From: Xanthobacteraceae bacterium | GTDB lineage: Bacteria > Pseudomonadota > Alphaproteobacteria > Rhizobiales > Xanthobacteraceae | Assembly: GCA_031291475.1 (NCBI GenBank) | Contig: JARLIY010000125.1 | Location: 1-37,615 of the forward strand | Length of the DNA stretch: 37,615 bases | Reading direction: 5' to 3' | Shown: positions 27,141 to 36,015 of the stretch, one piece after another | How the letters are laid out: every line of letters starts with the position of its first letter | Numbering within the stretch: the stretch's first letter is position 1 | The notes under the pieces: generated by a model | Seen by the model: the letters and a program-made list of their open reading frames with translations, nothing else | What the model was told of the DNA's origin: nothing | Database searches by the model: none | Made by a program: the position numbers and the translations under genes

Positions 27141-28364
27141 TTATTCCAGCCGTTCTACGTCGCGCAGCGCCGGAAACAATTTCATCCATAGCAACGCCAC
27201 CGCGATCGTGGCGACGCCCTTCAGCGCCGCCGCCGGCATCGCACCGAACAGCGCCGCCGTCATGCCGCTCTCGAATTCGCCGAGCTGGTAGGAGGCGTTG
27301 ACGAACAGGAAGTTCACCGCTCCGACGCGCCCGCGCAGATCATCCGGCGTGGCCAACTGTACGAGCGAGATGCGGATCACCATGCTCACCGTATCCGCGG
27401 CGCCAAGTATCGCCAGCGCGAAAATCGACAGCCAGATTGAACGGGACACCGCGAATACCACGGTCGCCAAGCCAAAGACGATCACCGCCTGGAGCATCCG
27501 CATGCCGACCCGGCGATGAATGGCATAGCGGGCCAGCACGGCCGCCATCAGCAAGGCCCCGACAGCCGGCGCGCCACGCAACACGCCGAGGTCCCACGGT
27601 CCGGTGTGCAGGATGTCTCTGGCGTAGATCGGCGGCAGCGCGGTCACTCCGCCGAGCAGCACCGTGAAAAGGTCGAGCGATATCGTGCTGAATATCGCTG
27701 GGTTACGACGCACGAAGCCGACGCCGGCAAACACCCCCGCAAGCGTGGGCGGCTCCCTGGCGCTGACCGGCCGGTCCGGTTTGATCGCTCCGTTGAGCAG
27801 ACTGGCGAGAAACGCGAATACCGCCACCGCCGCATAGGGCGCGGCGGGTGTCACCGCGTAAGCGAGCCCGCCGAGCGCCGGCCCGCTGATCATGGCCGCC
27901 TGGAACGCCCCAGTGAAAAGCGCAGTGCCCTTTTGCAGCATGCCGTCCGGCGTCACCGCCGGCAGCAAGGATGCGGCCGCCGGACTTTCAAACGCGGTGG
28001 CGGCGCCAAACACCAGCACCGCGGCAAAAATCTCCGGTACGTTGAGCCAGCCGGCATAACTGCCCCAAGCCAGGAACGCCGCCGTCAGTCCGACGGCGAT
28101 CTGCGAAATCTGGACCACGCGTTTACGTTCGTAACGGTCCGCCACGTGGCCGGCGAGGAAGACCAGAAGCGCTGTGGGGATAAACTACATCAGGCCGACG
28201 ATGCCGAGGTCGAACGCGCTGCTAGTCAACGCATAGACCTGCCATCCCACGGCGACGGCGGCGATCTGGCGGGAAAACTCGGAGAATCCCCGCGCCAAAA
28301 AATAAAATAGGTACGGCCGATGCCTGAACAGAATCGCGGAGCCAGCGGGCAAGGGGGCAAACAT
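27141..28364 (-). pseudogene. MFS transporter (EntS-like) interrupted by one TAG codon
   Basis: A single frame of 408 codons starts at ATG 28364, 4 bases after the lpxK stop, and ends at 27141. It encodes a 12-helix major facilitator protein: PYLFYFLARGFSEFSRQIAA (helix 1), VGWQVYALTSSAFDLGIVGL, then TAG at 28187-28185. The frame continues as FIPTALLVFLAGHVADRYERKR, where DRYERKR is the loop 2-3 MFS signature. Relatives usually have Gln at the interrupted position (GLxQF), so CAG to TAG by one transition explains it. Everything downstream is intact. A GTG restart at 28145 would lose the first two helices, so transport is probably lost unless the stop is suppressed. Confidence 0.8.
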
Positions 28365-28368
28365 CGGT

Positions 28369-29364
28369 CTAGCGCCGCTTGACCACGGCGAGGATGATGT
28401 CGCGGAAGGCGTCCGCCTCCTCGACGACGAAACGGACCGGCAATGCGCTGGCGCGTGCGGCCAGCGCGGCAAGCTGCGGTTCGCCGGACAGCCGCGCCGC
28501 ATCCTTCTCCGTCGTGACAAGCACGAGGTTTTCTCGATCGGCGCGCGCCAGCATGTCCTGTGCCTCTGCCGCAGTGTAACGATGATGGTCGGGAAAGCTT
28601 GCGCGCTCCGCGACCGCTACCCCGTTTTCGGCAAGTGTGGCGAAGAACTTCTCCGGATCGCCGATGCCGGCGAAGGCCAAAACCCGGCGGCCGCCGAGCG
28701 CCGCGATGGTTTGGCGGTCGGGTTCGAGACGGCCGTGAAAGATCACGACATTGTGCCGGCGTGCGCGCTCGGTAAGCGCGGTGAGGCCATCGGGCCGCCC
28801 GACGATGACCAAGGCCTGCGCACGCGAAATCTGCGTCTCCAACGGTGCCCGTAACGGACCGGCCGGGATGATGCGGCCGTTGCCGATGCCGCGGCGGCCA
28901 TCGACCAGCAGGATCCCCAGCTCCTTGGCAAGCGCGGGATTCTGAAAGCCGTCGTCCATCACGATCACGGTCGCCGCGCCGCGACGTGCCTCATTGGCGC
29001 CGGCCAGCCGATCGCGCGCGACGATGGTCGGTGCAAGGCGCGCGAGCAGGAGAGGCTCATCCCCGACCGTGTCGGCGGAATGGACTGCTGGGTCGACGCG
29101 CAGTGGGCCGGACGATCGCCCGCCATAGCCACGGCTCAAAAAGAACGGCCGCTCGTGCGCGGCAAGGAGGAGGCGCGCCACCGCGAGCGCCGCCGGCGTT
29201 TTGCCGGCGCCGCCGACGGTCGGGTTGCCGAGGCAGATGACCGGCACGCCGACGCTGCGGCCTTGCGTCTGCATGCGTAGCGCCGCGACCGCTCCGTAGA
29301 TGCCGCCGAGCGGGCTCAAGAGGCCGCCGCTGCCGGGCCGCCACCAAAAGGCGGGCTCGCGCAT
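28369..29364 (-). CDS. lpxK: Tetraacyldisaccharide 4'-kinase
   Basis: 331 residues. It phosphorylates the 4' position of the lipid A precursor at the inner membrane. An N-terminal membrane-associating segment (FWWRPGSGGLLSPLGGIYGA) is followed by the P-loop GNPTVGGAGKTPAALAVARL near residue 50, FFLSRGYGG, VGDEPLLLA near 100, and VIVMDDGFQNPAL near 135 (Walker B-like). The start is ATG at 29364; a GTG one codon earlier is possible. It lies 60 bases after waaA and 4 bases before the broken MFS gene, all on one strand. Confidence 0.95.
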   Translation of the reverse strand: MREPAFWWRPGSGGLLSPLGGIYGAVAALRMQTQGRSVGVPVICLGNPTVGGAGKTPAALAVARLLLAAHERPFFLSRGYGGRSSGPLRVDPAVHSADTVGDEPLLLARLAPTIVARDRLAGANEARRGAATVIVMDDGFQNPALAKELGILLVDGRRGIGNGRIIPAGPLRAPLETQISRAQALVIVGRPDGLTALTERARRHNVVIFHGRLEPDRQTIAALGGRRVLAFAGIGDPEKFFATLAENGVAVAERASFPDHHRYTAAEAQDMLARADRENLVLVTTEKDAARLSGEPQLAALAARASALPVRFVVEEADAFRDIILAVVKRR

Positions 29365-29424
29365 CACGGTGCGATCCCGAAAAATCGAAGCCGGTTTTCG
29401 GCAAAGATCATGTCCAGCCTCTCA

Positions 29425-30723
29425 TTAAATGCGCTGCTCGAGCCGGAGCTGCATCAAGTAAGGCCCGAGGGCGGCGAGTGTCCGCTCCAGCGCCCCGGCG
29501 AGCGCGCCCACCGTCACGGCGGCTGCTTCGGCGACAGCCTTGCGAGTGACCGGATTGGCGAGCCAGTCGCCGAGGCAAGCCGTCAACGCTGCCTCGTCGG
29601 CGACGCATTCGGCGCCGTGGGCCGCATCGAGCGCGGCATAAATCTCGGCGAAATTCCAGACATGCGGACCGTGGACTACCGCAGCGCCGAGCCTGATGGC
29701 TTCGATCGGATTTTGCCCGCCATGGCTGGCGAGCGAGCCGCCCATGAACACGGTGGGCGCCAGCCGGTAGATCAGGCCGAGTTCGCCGAGCGTATCGGCG
29801 ACGAACACATCGACATCCGGCGTCGGCATCTCCTCCTGCGAGCGGAGCGCGACGGAAAGGCCGGCGGCTTTTGTCTCCTCGGCAATGCCGGGACCGCGCT
29901 CCGGATGGCGCGGCGCGATGATGGTCAGGAGCGACGGACATTTTGCGCGCAGCCGCTGATGGGCGGCGAGCATCGCGGCTTCCTCGCCGGGATGCGTGGA
30001 TGCCGCCGCGATGACGACGCGGGCGTCGATCATCGTTTTGAATTTGCGCAAAGTCGGCAGGTCGGCCGGTGGGGCGGGCACGTCGAGCTTCAGATTGCCT
30101 ATAGTGCTGATGCGCGGTGCACCGAGTTGGCTGAAGCGCTGCGCATCGGCGCCGGATTGCGCCAGGCAAAGATCGAAGCGTCGTAGCAGCGCGGCGATGA
30201 CTCCGGGCTGGAGCCGCCAGCGGCTGAACGAGCGCTCCGACACGCGGCCATTGAGGAGGATCATTGGGACGCCGCGGTCACCGCACGCCAGAATAAGATT
30301 CGGCCACAGATCGGATTCGACGAACAACGCAAGATTGGGCCGCCAATGGTCGAGGAAGCGGCCGACAAATCGCGGCGCGTCGAGCGGAATGAACTGGTGC
30401 ACCGCGCCCGCAGGCAGGCGCTGTTCGGCAAGGGCTGCGGAGCTGACCGTGCCGGACGTGACCAGCACCGCAAAGTCCTTGGCGCGGAGGCGTTCGATAA
30501 GCGGGATGATGGCGAGGATTTCACCGACGCTCGCGCCGTGCAACCAGATCAGCGGGCCGGCCGGGCGCGGCAGGCTTGGCTGACCGTAGCGTTCGGCGAG
30601 GCGGGTCGGATTTTCCTTGCCGCGCTTGAGTCGCCACGCCAAGAGTCGCGACGCCACCGGCGGGGCTGCCGCCCGCGACGCCAGCCGATAGAAACGCAGC
30701 GCGAGCGGCAGCCGATCGCGCAC
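29425..30723 (-). CDS. waaA: 3-deoxy-D-manno-octulosonic acid (Kdo) transferase
   Basis: 432 residues. It adds Kdo to the lipid A precursor in the inner membrane. LIWLHGASVGEILA near residue 58 carries the conserved catalytic Glu, LFVESDLWPNLI is near 130, and the C-terminal GT-B half has VFMGGSLASHGGQNPIEAI near 305. The frame is open to a TTG at 30759, but GGGGAGGAG sits 6 bases before the GTG at 30723, and homologues begin close to DRLPLALRFYRL, so 30723 is the preferred start. It is flanked by the DUF4170 gene and lpxK on the same strand, a lipid A/Kdo cluster. Confidence 0.94.
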   Translation of the reverse strand: MRDRLPLALRFYRLASRAAAPPVASRLLAWRLKRGKENPTRLAERYGQPSLPRPAGPLIWLHGASVGEILAIIPLIERLRAKDFAVLVTSGTVSSAALAEQRLPAGAVHQFIPLDAPRFVGRFLDHWRPNLALFVESDLWPNLILACGDRGVPMILLNGRVSERSFSRWRLQPGVIAALLRRFDLCLAQSGADAQRFSQLGAPRISTIGNLKLDVPAPPADLPTLRKFKTMIDARVVIAAASTHPGEEAAMLAAHQRLRAKCPSLLTIIAPRHPERGPGIAEETKAAGLSVALRSQEEMPTPDVDVFVADTLGELGLIYRLAPTVFMGGSLASHGGQNPIEAIRLGAAVVHGPHVWNFAEIYAALDAAHGAECVADEAALTACLGDWLANPVTRKAVAEAAAVTVGALAGALERTLAALGPYLMQLRLEQRI

Positions 30724-30827
30724 TTTAGTCTCCTCCCCGCGGCCGACCGGCGCGTTCAACAGCGCCGTGCATCACCACGTTTCGCAGGCTGTCTCGTTGT
30801 CGCCCGATGCTCTTGCATAACATACTC

Positions 30828-31082
30828 TCAGCGCTGCGGTGATTGGCTATCCGGATCGAGCATTCGGTGCAGATGAACGATGAAATAGCGCATTTGCGCG
30901 TTGTCGACGGTGCCTTGCGCCTTAGCTTTCCAGGCCGCATAGGCGCTGGCGTAGTTCGGGAAAATGCCGACGATGTCGATGTTGTCGAGATTTTTAAATT
31001 CCATGCTCGAGGCGTTATTCAGTTCGCCGCCGAACACGAGGTGAAGCAACTGCCTCGTTGGCGGTTTGGGGATGTCCGACAT
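30828..31082 (-). CDS. DUF4170 domain protein
   Basis: 84 residues, the usual size of this small alphaproteobacterial family. HLVFGGELNN, the DNIDIVGIFPNYASAYAAWK block and YFIVHLHRMLDP are the recognisable parts. There is no signal peptide or membrane helix, so it is probably cytoplasmic. The start is ATG at 31082. It sits between cysQ and waaA, the place where I would expect it in Hyphomicrobiales, about 105 bases before the waaA start. The function is unknown. Its linkage to lipopolysaccharide genes is the only clue. Confidence 0.82.
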   Translation of the reverse strand: MSDIPKPPTRQLLHLVFGGELNNASSMEFKNLDNIDIVGIFPNYASAYAAWKAKAQGTVDNAQMRYFIVHLHRMLDPDSQSPQR

Positions 31083-31111
31083 GCCGTTCGCTCCGCGCTA
31101 TTCGCGATTGA

Positions 31112-31918
31112 TCAAAACGCGAGGCGTTCATCCCTAAGAAGTTCGATGATTGTCGCGTGCCTGTCCCGGCCGGCAGCGACGAGCATCCCATGCCGCGGTA
31201 CGGGACGGTTATAGGTCACGGCGCCGCCGTCTGCGGGCGTCAGGGCGCCGCCAGCTTCGTGCACCAAAAGATCAGCCGCCGCAAGGTCCCAGTCGTGGCT
31301 GTCGACGCCGGCAATCGCGACGTCGAAGGCGCCTTGCGCAACGCGCGCAAGGCGCAGCGCCAGCGACCGCACCCGCGGCATGGCGATGAAGGGGGGCGCC
31401 ACGCCGGCGAGCCGCTCGAGCCAACGTCTCGGTCCAGCAATGCGCGCGCCTTCGAGCGAAGTCCCGGTCGTGGCGGCGATCGCCCTGCCGTTGCACATGG
31501 CGCCGCCGCCTGCGCTCGCCGAGAAGAACTCTTCGGTGACCGGAGCGTAGAGGCAAGCCGCGATCGGCCGGCCATGATCGACCAGCGCCGCGGACACGGC
31601 CCAGTCCGGCAAACCTGCAAGATAGGCGCGCGTGCCGTCGATCGGATCGACGATCCAGACGTAGCGCGCGCCCAGCCGGGCGGGATCGTCGGCGCTTTCC
31701 TCCGAAAGCCAGGCGATGCCAGATCCTTCGCCGGTAAGCCGTTCATGCAGCAACCGGTCAACGGCGATGTCGGCTTCGCAGACCGGCGAAGATTCTCCTT
31801 TGGTCCAGGTTCTGAGCGGAGTCCGGAACATTGACAGCGCCAGCGCGCCCGCTTCGCGCACAGATGACGCCAGCCGTGCAGTGGCTTGGGCGGGATCGAC
31901 CGGCTCAGTGTCCGGCAA
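31112..31918 (-). CDS. cysQ: 3'(2'),5'-bisphosphate nucleotidase CysQ / inositol monophosphatase family
   Basis: 268 residues of the lithium-sensitive Mg-phosphatase superfamily. The metal site is visible as LSEES near residue 70 and WIVDPIDGTRAYLAGLPDWA near 90, with WDLAAADLLVHEAGG near 210 giving the last Asp. Members remove the 3'-phosphate from PAP (CysQ) or act on inositol phosphates; the ADxxxD and FLxGLPxF-like spacing favours CysQ. The start is ATG at 31918, inside the end of the tldE gene (14-base overlap), so translation of the two is coupled. The DUF4170 gene follows after 29 bases. Confidence 0.85.
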   Translation of the reverse strand: MPDTEPVDPAQATARLASSVREAGALALSMFRTPLRTWTKGESSPVCEADIAVDRLLHERLTGEGSGIAWLSEESADDPARLGARYVWIVDPIDGTRAYLAGLPDWAVSAALVDHGRPIAACLYAPVTEEFFSASAGGGAMCNGRAIAATTGTSLEGARIAGPRRWLERLAGVAPPFIAMPRVRSLALRLARVAQGAFDVAIAGVDSHDWDLAAADLLVHEAGGALTPADGGAVTYNRPVPRHGMLVAAGRDRHATIIELLRDERLAF

Positions 31919-33254
31919 CGGTCATACCTTCGACGCGCAGTGTCGGCGCATTGGTGCCGTAGCGGAAGACGAGGTCGTTCGCCGGCGTGAGCGAGGCGAA
32001 CATGTCGGAGAGGTGGCCCGCGATCGTGACCTCGCTGACCGGATAGGTGCGTTCGCCGTGCTCGATCCAGAAACCGGAAGCGCCGCGGCTATAGTCTCCT
32101 GTCACCAGATTGACGCCCATGCCGATCATGTCGGTGACGTAAAAGCCATCCTCGATGTCGGCGATCAGCTCCTGCGGGCTCTTTCCGCCGGCGGCGAAAT
32201 GAAGATTGCTGGCGCCGGGGGAGGGTGTCGAGGACACGCCGCGCTGGGCGTGTCCGGTCGTTTGCAGGCCGAGCTCGCGGGCGGTGGCACAGTCGAGGAG
32301 CCAGGTGGTGAGCACGCCGTCTTCGACCAGCTTGCGGCTGCGGCCGGCGACGCCTTCGGCGTCGAATGGCCGCGAACGCAAGCCGCGCGGACGCAGCGGA
32401 TCGTCGATGATGTCGATGCCCGAAGCAAAAATCTTCGCGCCGCGCTTGTCGCGCAGGAAGCTTGTCTTGCGCGCGATCGCGGCGCCGTTGGCGGCGCTGG
32501 CGACGTGACCGACCAGCGAACCCGAGATTCGTGAATCGAACACCACCGGCACCCGGCGGGTGGCGACCTTGCGCGGATTGAGGCGTTTGACCGCGCGCTC
32601 GCCGGCGCGCCGGCCGATCGCCTCCGCGCTGTCGAGGTCGGCAGCGTGCAAAGTCGAGGAGAAATCGTAGTCGCGCTCCATGCCGGTGCCGTCGCCGGCA
32701 ATGGCCGTCATGGCGATGCCGTGACGCGAAGCGATCGTCGCGCCGTGGAAGCCGTGGCTGGTCACCAGCACCAATCCGCCGATGCCGGCGGAGGCCGAGG
32801 CGCCGCCCGACTTGGTGACGCCGGCAACGGCAAGACCGGCGGCTTCCGCCTCGCGGGCAAGAGTTTCGAGTTCATCGACCTCCGGCATGTCCGGATCGAT
32901 CAGGTCGAGCGCCGGCAGTTTGCCGGCCAGAAGTTCCGGATCGGCAAGCCCGGCAAAGCGGTCCTCCGGCGCCGCGCGCGCCATAGCGACGGCGCGCTCG
33001 GCCAAAGCGTCGAATCCGTTGTCCTTGAGGTCGTTGGTGGAAACCACAGCCTGCCTGCGGCCGACGATGACGCGCAGACCGAGATCGTCCCCCTCGGAGC
33101 GCTGCGATTCCTCGACGGCGCCGTCGCGCACCTCGACCGACAGCGACACCGAACGCACGGCGAGCGCGTCGGCCTGGTCGGCGCCGGCGCGGCGCGCGCC
33201 GGTTACCAGACGTTCGGCAAGATCGGTGAGGTCGGATTGATCGAGAAGCGACAT
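31905..33254 (-). CDS. pmbA: TldD/PmbA-family metalloprotease component, TldE (PmbA)
   Basis: 449 residues. TldE pairs with TldD to form a heteromeric protease that trims unfolded or leader peptides in the cytoplasm. The sequence shows the family blocks GLRVIVGRRQAVVSTNDL near 60, VPVVFDSRISGSLVGHVASA near 235, GVLTTWLLDCATARELGLQT near 310 and MIGMGVNLVTGDYSRGASG near 385. The HExxxH zinc motif of TldD is not present, as expected for TldE. tldD is not in this window. The start is ATG at 33254; a TTG two codons earlier is less likely. It heads the minus-strand run that goes on through cysQ, DUF4170, waaA and lpxK. Confidence 0.9.
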   Translation of the reverse strand: MSLLDQSDLTDLAERLVTGARRAGADQADALAVRSVSLSVEVRDGAVEESQRSEGDDLGLRVIVGRRQAVVSTNDLKDNGFDALAERAVAMARAAPEDRFAGLADPELLAGKLPALDLIDPDMPEVDELETLAREAEAAGLAVAGVTKSGGASASAGIGGLVLVTSHGFHGATIASRHGIAMTAIAGDGTGMERDYDFSSTLHAADLDSAEAIGRRAGERAVKRLNPRKVATRRVPVVFDSRISGSLVGHVASAANGAAIARKTSFLRDKRGAKIFASGIDIIDDPLRPRGLRSRPFDAEGVAGRSRKLVEDGVLTTWLLDCATARELGLQTTGHAQRGVSSTPSPGASNLHFAAGGKSPQELIADIEDGFYVTDMIGMGVNLVTGDYSRGASGFWIEHGERTYPVSEVTIAGHLSDMFASLTPANDLVFRYGTNAPTLRVEGMTVAGH

Positions 33255-33523
33255 CGGCAAGGCGGTTTAGGCGCGGCGGCAAACGAACACAAGGCCAAGA
33301 TGTGGCCGAAGACGGCGCGATTCAACCCGGCGTCGAGCGTGTCAGGGTGCGCCTGGCGGCAAATTGCATTGGCTCCGGCAACGCCTCGTCAATCATGCGC
33401 GGTATTGGCGGGTGCGATACGAGCTTTTAACCAGGGTTCTTAAGCCGACGACGACCGCACTCTGGCATTCTCGCGGCAACCGGGCGGCAACAGCTCGGGG
33501 GAGCCGAGTTTTCGGGGCGTCAA

Positions 33524-34132
33524 ATGGAAGCCGGCAGGATTGCTGCCGGGTCGAGCCGCGCCGGGGCTCCTTATCGCGCAAGCGCGGTGGGGACCCTATT
33601 GCGGCTCGACCCCTTCTCTTTGCCCGTGCGTTTCGAGGCCGCCGATGAGGCGGCCGACGAGCGCCTGCGGGTCATCGATTTGCATCGCGAACGCGTGGTG
33701 ATGCGCCGCTCGGTGCGCGGCATGCACATGGCGCTGAATTTGCCGGTCGCCGGCTTTCGCGGTGTCGCCATCCGTCTTACCGGGAAAGCCGACGAGCCGC
33801 CGAACGCGATCTCTGTCGTGCTCGAGCACGGCGACCCGGCGCTGTCGCTGCCGCTGTTTTCCTCCGACACTGGTGACGACATCGTCGTCGAATGGCAGTC
33901 GTGGGGCCGCGTGCTGGGGCTGCCTTTGCTCGTCGCCGAACGCGACGGCAGCTTGTACGAGCCGTTCGCGCGGCTGGGCGCGGTGCTGATCGAAGCGCCG
34001 ACTTGGCGCCGCCGCCGCCGCAGCGCCATTGCCCGCCGCCGTCCCTCGGCCCTGCTGCGCCGCCGCCCCGGCACACCGCCGGATCAGCCGGTCACTCATC
34101 GCGGCGAGCGCGAGATCATCGCCCGCAATTGA
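33524..34132 (+). CDS. DUF6101 family protein
   Basis: 202 residues. LDPFSLPVRFEAADE, VIDLHRERVVMRRSVRGMHM, ALNLPVAGFRGVAIRL and VVEWQSWGRVLGLPLLVAE match the pattern I know for the DUF6101 family of Hyphomicrobiales. It ends in an Arg-rich region (WRRRRRSAIARRRPSALLRR) and a conserved tail HRGEREIIARN. No signal peptide or membrane helix is seen, and the function is unknown; the basic tail suggests contact with nucleic acid or membrane. The start is ATG at 33524. It is divergent from tldE across a 269-base gap where nothing else was recognised. Confidence 0.8.
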   Translation: MEAGRIAAGSSRAGAPYRASAVGTLLRLDPFSLPVRFEAADEAADERLRVIDLHRERVVMRRSVRGMHMALNLPVAGFRGVAIRLTGKADEPPNAISVVLEHGDPALSLPLFSSDTGDDIVVEWQSWGRVLGLPLLVAERDGSLYEPFARLGAVLIEAPTWRRRRRSAIARRRPSALLRRRPGTPPDQPVTHRGEREIIARN

Positions 34133-34294
34133 GCGTAAGCCGCACGGCGGAGCCGCAGGCCTGCGTCTGTCTCCGCCATTTTCCCGCTTCGTGCGACGGC
34201 GCAAAAGCAAACGCGGTCAACTCCGGATCGCGGCGCGCTTCGCGTCGGAAGAAATCGATGATAAAGTTGACCGTTAGATTATGGGTAAGCGGAA

Positions 34295-35053
34295 ATGAGC
34301 GGGCGGTTTGCTGATCGCAACGTGCTGATCACCGGTGCTGGCTCGGGGATCGGAAGAGCGACCGCTTTGCTTTTCGCCCAGGAGGGCGCACGCCTCGTGG
34401 TCGTAGACCAAAACGAGGCGGATGCGCAGAAGACGGCCGCGCTCATCCGGGACGCGGGCGGCGAAGCTTTCGCCATCGGCGCCGACGTCAGCCGCGACGC
34501 GGATTGCCGCGCCATGGTGGAACGCGCGGTCGCGGCCTATGGGCGGCTTCACGTGGCGTTCAACAATGCCGGCATCGGCGCGAGCGGCTTTGCCCTTGCC
34601 GACGAAGAAGAAGTCACCTGGGATCGACTGATCGACGTGAACCTGAAGGGCGTATTTCTGTCGATGAAGCACGAGATTGTGGCGATGCTGGCCGCGGGCG
34701 GCGGCGTCATTGTCAACACGGCTTCGGCCGCCGGTCTCGTTGGTGAACGCGGCATCGGCATCTACACGGCGAGCAAACACGGTGTGGTCGGGCTCACGAA
34801 AACGACCGCGCTCGATTATATCGGGCAAAATATCCGTATCAACGCGGTCTGCCCAGGCGCGACGCGCACGCCAATGCTGGCGGCCTGGTTCCAGGACCCG
34901 AAGGTCGAGAGTTTCATCATGTCCCGGCATCCGATCGGAAGAATTGGCGAGCCTGAAGAAATCGGGCGCGCGGTTTTGTTCCTGGCCTCCGACGATGCTT
35001 CTTTCATCGTTGGCCAGGCACTCGCGGTCGATGGCGGTCTCACGGCGCAGTAA
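34295..35053 (+). CDS. Short-chain dehydrogenase/reductase (classical SDR)
   Basis: 252 residues. The Rossmann cofactor motif TGAGSGIGRA near residue 14, the NNAGIG loop near 90, the catalytic Ser in NTASAAGLVG near 142, the YTASK active-site pair near 155-159, and the C-terminal NAVCPGATRTPM block are all present. The Asp in VVDQNEAD after strand 2 favours NAD(H) over NADP(H). The start is ATG at 34295, with AGCGGA just upstream. It is a single gene between the DUF6101 gene and convergent ubiA. The substrate is unknown. The annotation "glucose/ribitol dehydrogenase-like" would fit but is not supported specifically. Confidence 0.9.
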   Translation: MSGRFADRNVLITGAGSGIGRATALLFAQEGARLVVVDQNEADAQKTAALIRDAGGEAFAIGADVSRDADCRAMVERAVAAYGRLHVAFNNAGIGASGFALADEEEVTWDRLIDVNLKGVFLSMKHEIVAMLAAGGGVIVNTASAAGLVGERGIGIYTASKHGVVGLTKTTALDYIGQNIRINAVCPGATRTPMLAAWFQDPKVESFIMSRHPIGRIGEPEEIGRAVLFLASDDASFIVGQALAVDGGLTAQ

Positions 35054-35079
35054 CAAGCGGACTCGAATAAAGACGTCGA

Positions 35080-36015
35080 TCAGACGAGGCGGTGCAAAGC
35101 CGCGTCGAGCAGCAACCCGGCAAACAGGATTAAGCCGGCGTCGCGGTCGGATTTGAACAACGCCAAGCAGCGGTCAGGATCGGCGATATTGAGCCGCACG
35201 ATCTGCCAGGCAAGGTGGGCGGCAAAGCCCAGCAGAAAAACCGCGAATATGGGTCCGGCGCCGGCGGCGAAACCCGCCGCGCCGATGAGAATGACGGCCA
35301 GCGCGTAAAACAGCGCGAGCATCGGCTTGGTGCGCTCGCCGAACAAAAGCGCGGTCGATTTGATGCCGATCAGGGCGTCGTCTTCGCGATCCTGATGGGC
35401 GTAGATCGTGTCGTAGCCGATCACCCATGCGATGGAGCCGGCATAGAGCAGCAAAGCTGGCGCGTCGAGCCGGCCGAATGCCGCGGCCCAGCCGATCAGC
35501 GCACCCCAGGAAAACGCCAGACCGAGCACGATCTGCGGCCAATAGGTGATGCGCTTCATAAATGGATAGATCGCGACGATGGCGAGCGAAGCGATGCCGA
35601 GGGCGATCGTGAAGGTGTTGAAGGAGAGGAGGACCGCGAGCCCGACCAGCGCTTGGGCGACAAGAAAGCCGCCCGCTTGCAACACGCTCACTTGGCCCGA
35701 AGGGATCGGCCGCGAGCGCGTGCGCTCGACGCTGCGGTCGAGGTCGCGATCGACGATGTCGTTCCAGGTGCAGCCGGCGCCGCGCATGGCAAAGGCGCCC
35801 ACGAAAAACAGCGCGAGATGCACGACGTTCGGCGCCATTTTCTGGCCGGCGACGACGGCGAGCGCCGAAGACCACCAGCAGGGCAGCAGCAAAAGCCAGG
35901 AGCCGATCGGACGGTCGAGCCGCGCCAGCCGCAGATAAGGACGGGACCAGGCCGGGGCGAGAGTGTCGACCCAATTGCCGGTCGCGTCGGCGACCGAACC
36001 GGCCACGGGGCTCAT
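35080..36015 (-). CDS. ubiA: 4-hydroxybenzoate polyprenyltransferase
   Basis: 311 residues. It attaches the polyprenyl chain to 4-hydroxybenzoate in ubiquinone synthesis, in the inner membrane. The two Asp-rich motifs are GCTWNDIVDRDLDRSVERT near residue 85 and YAHQDREDDALIGIKS near 205. Eight to nine hydrophobic helices are visible. LDRPIGSWLLLLPCWWS near 34 is the typical N-terminal block. The start is ATG at 36015, overlapping the stop of the preceding secreted-protein gene as ATGA, so ubiA translation is probably coupled to it. Confidence 0.95.
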   Translation of the reverse strand: MSPVAGSVADATGNWVDTLAPAWSRPYLRLARLDRPIGSWLLLLPCWWSSALAVVAGQKMAPNVVHLALFFVGAFAMRGAGCTWNDIVDRDLDRSVERTRSRPIPSGQVSVLQAGGFLVAQALVGLAVLLSFNTFTIALGIASLAIVAIYPFMKRITYWPQIVLGLAFSWGALIGWAAAFGRLDAPALLLYAGSIAWVIGYDTIYAHQDREDDALIGIKSTALLFGERTKPMLALFYALAVILIGAAGFAAGAGPIFAVFLLGFAAHLAWQIVRLNIADPDRCLALFKSDRDAGLILFAGLLLDAALHRLV

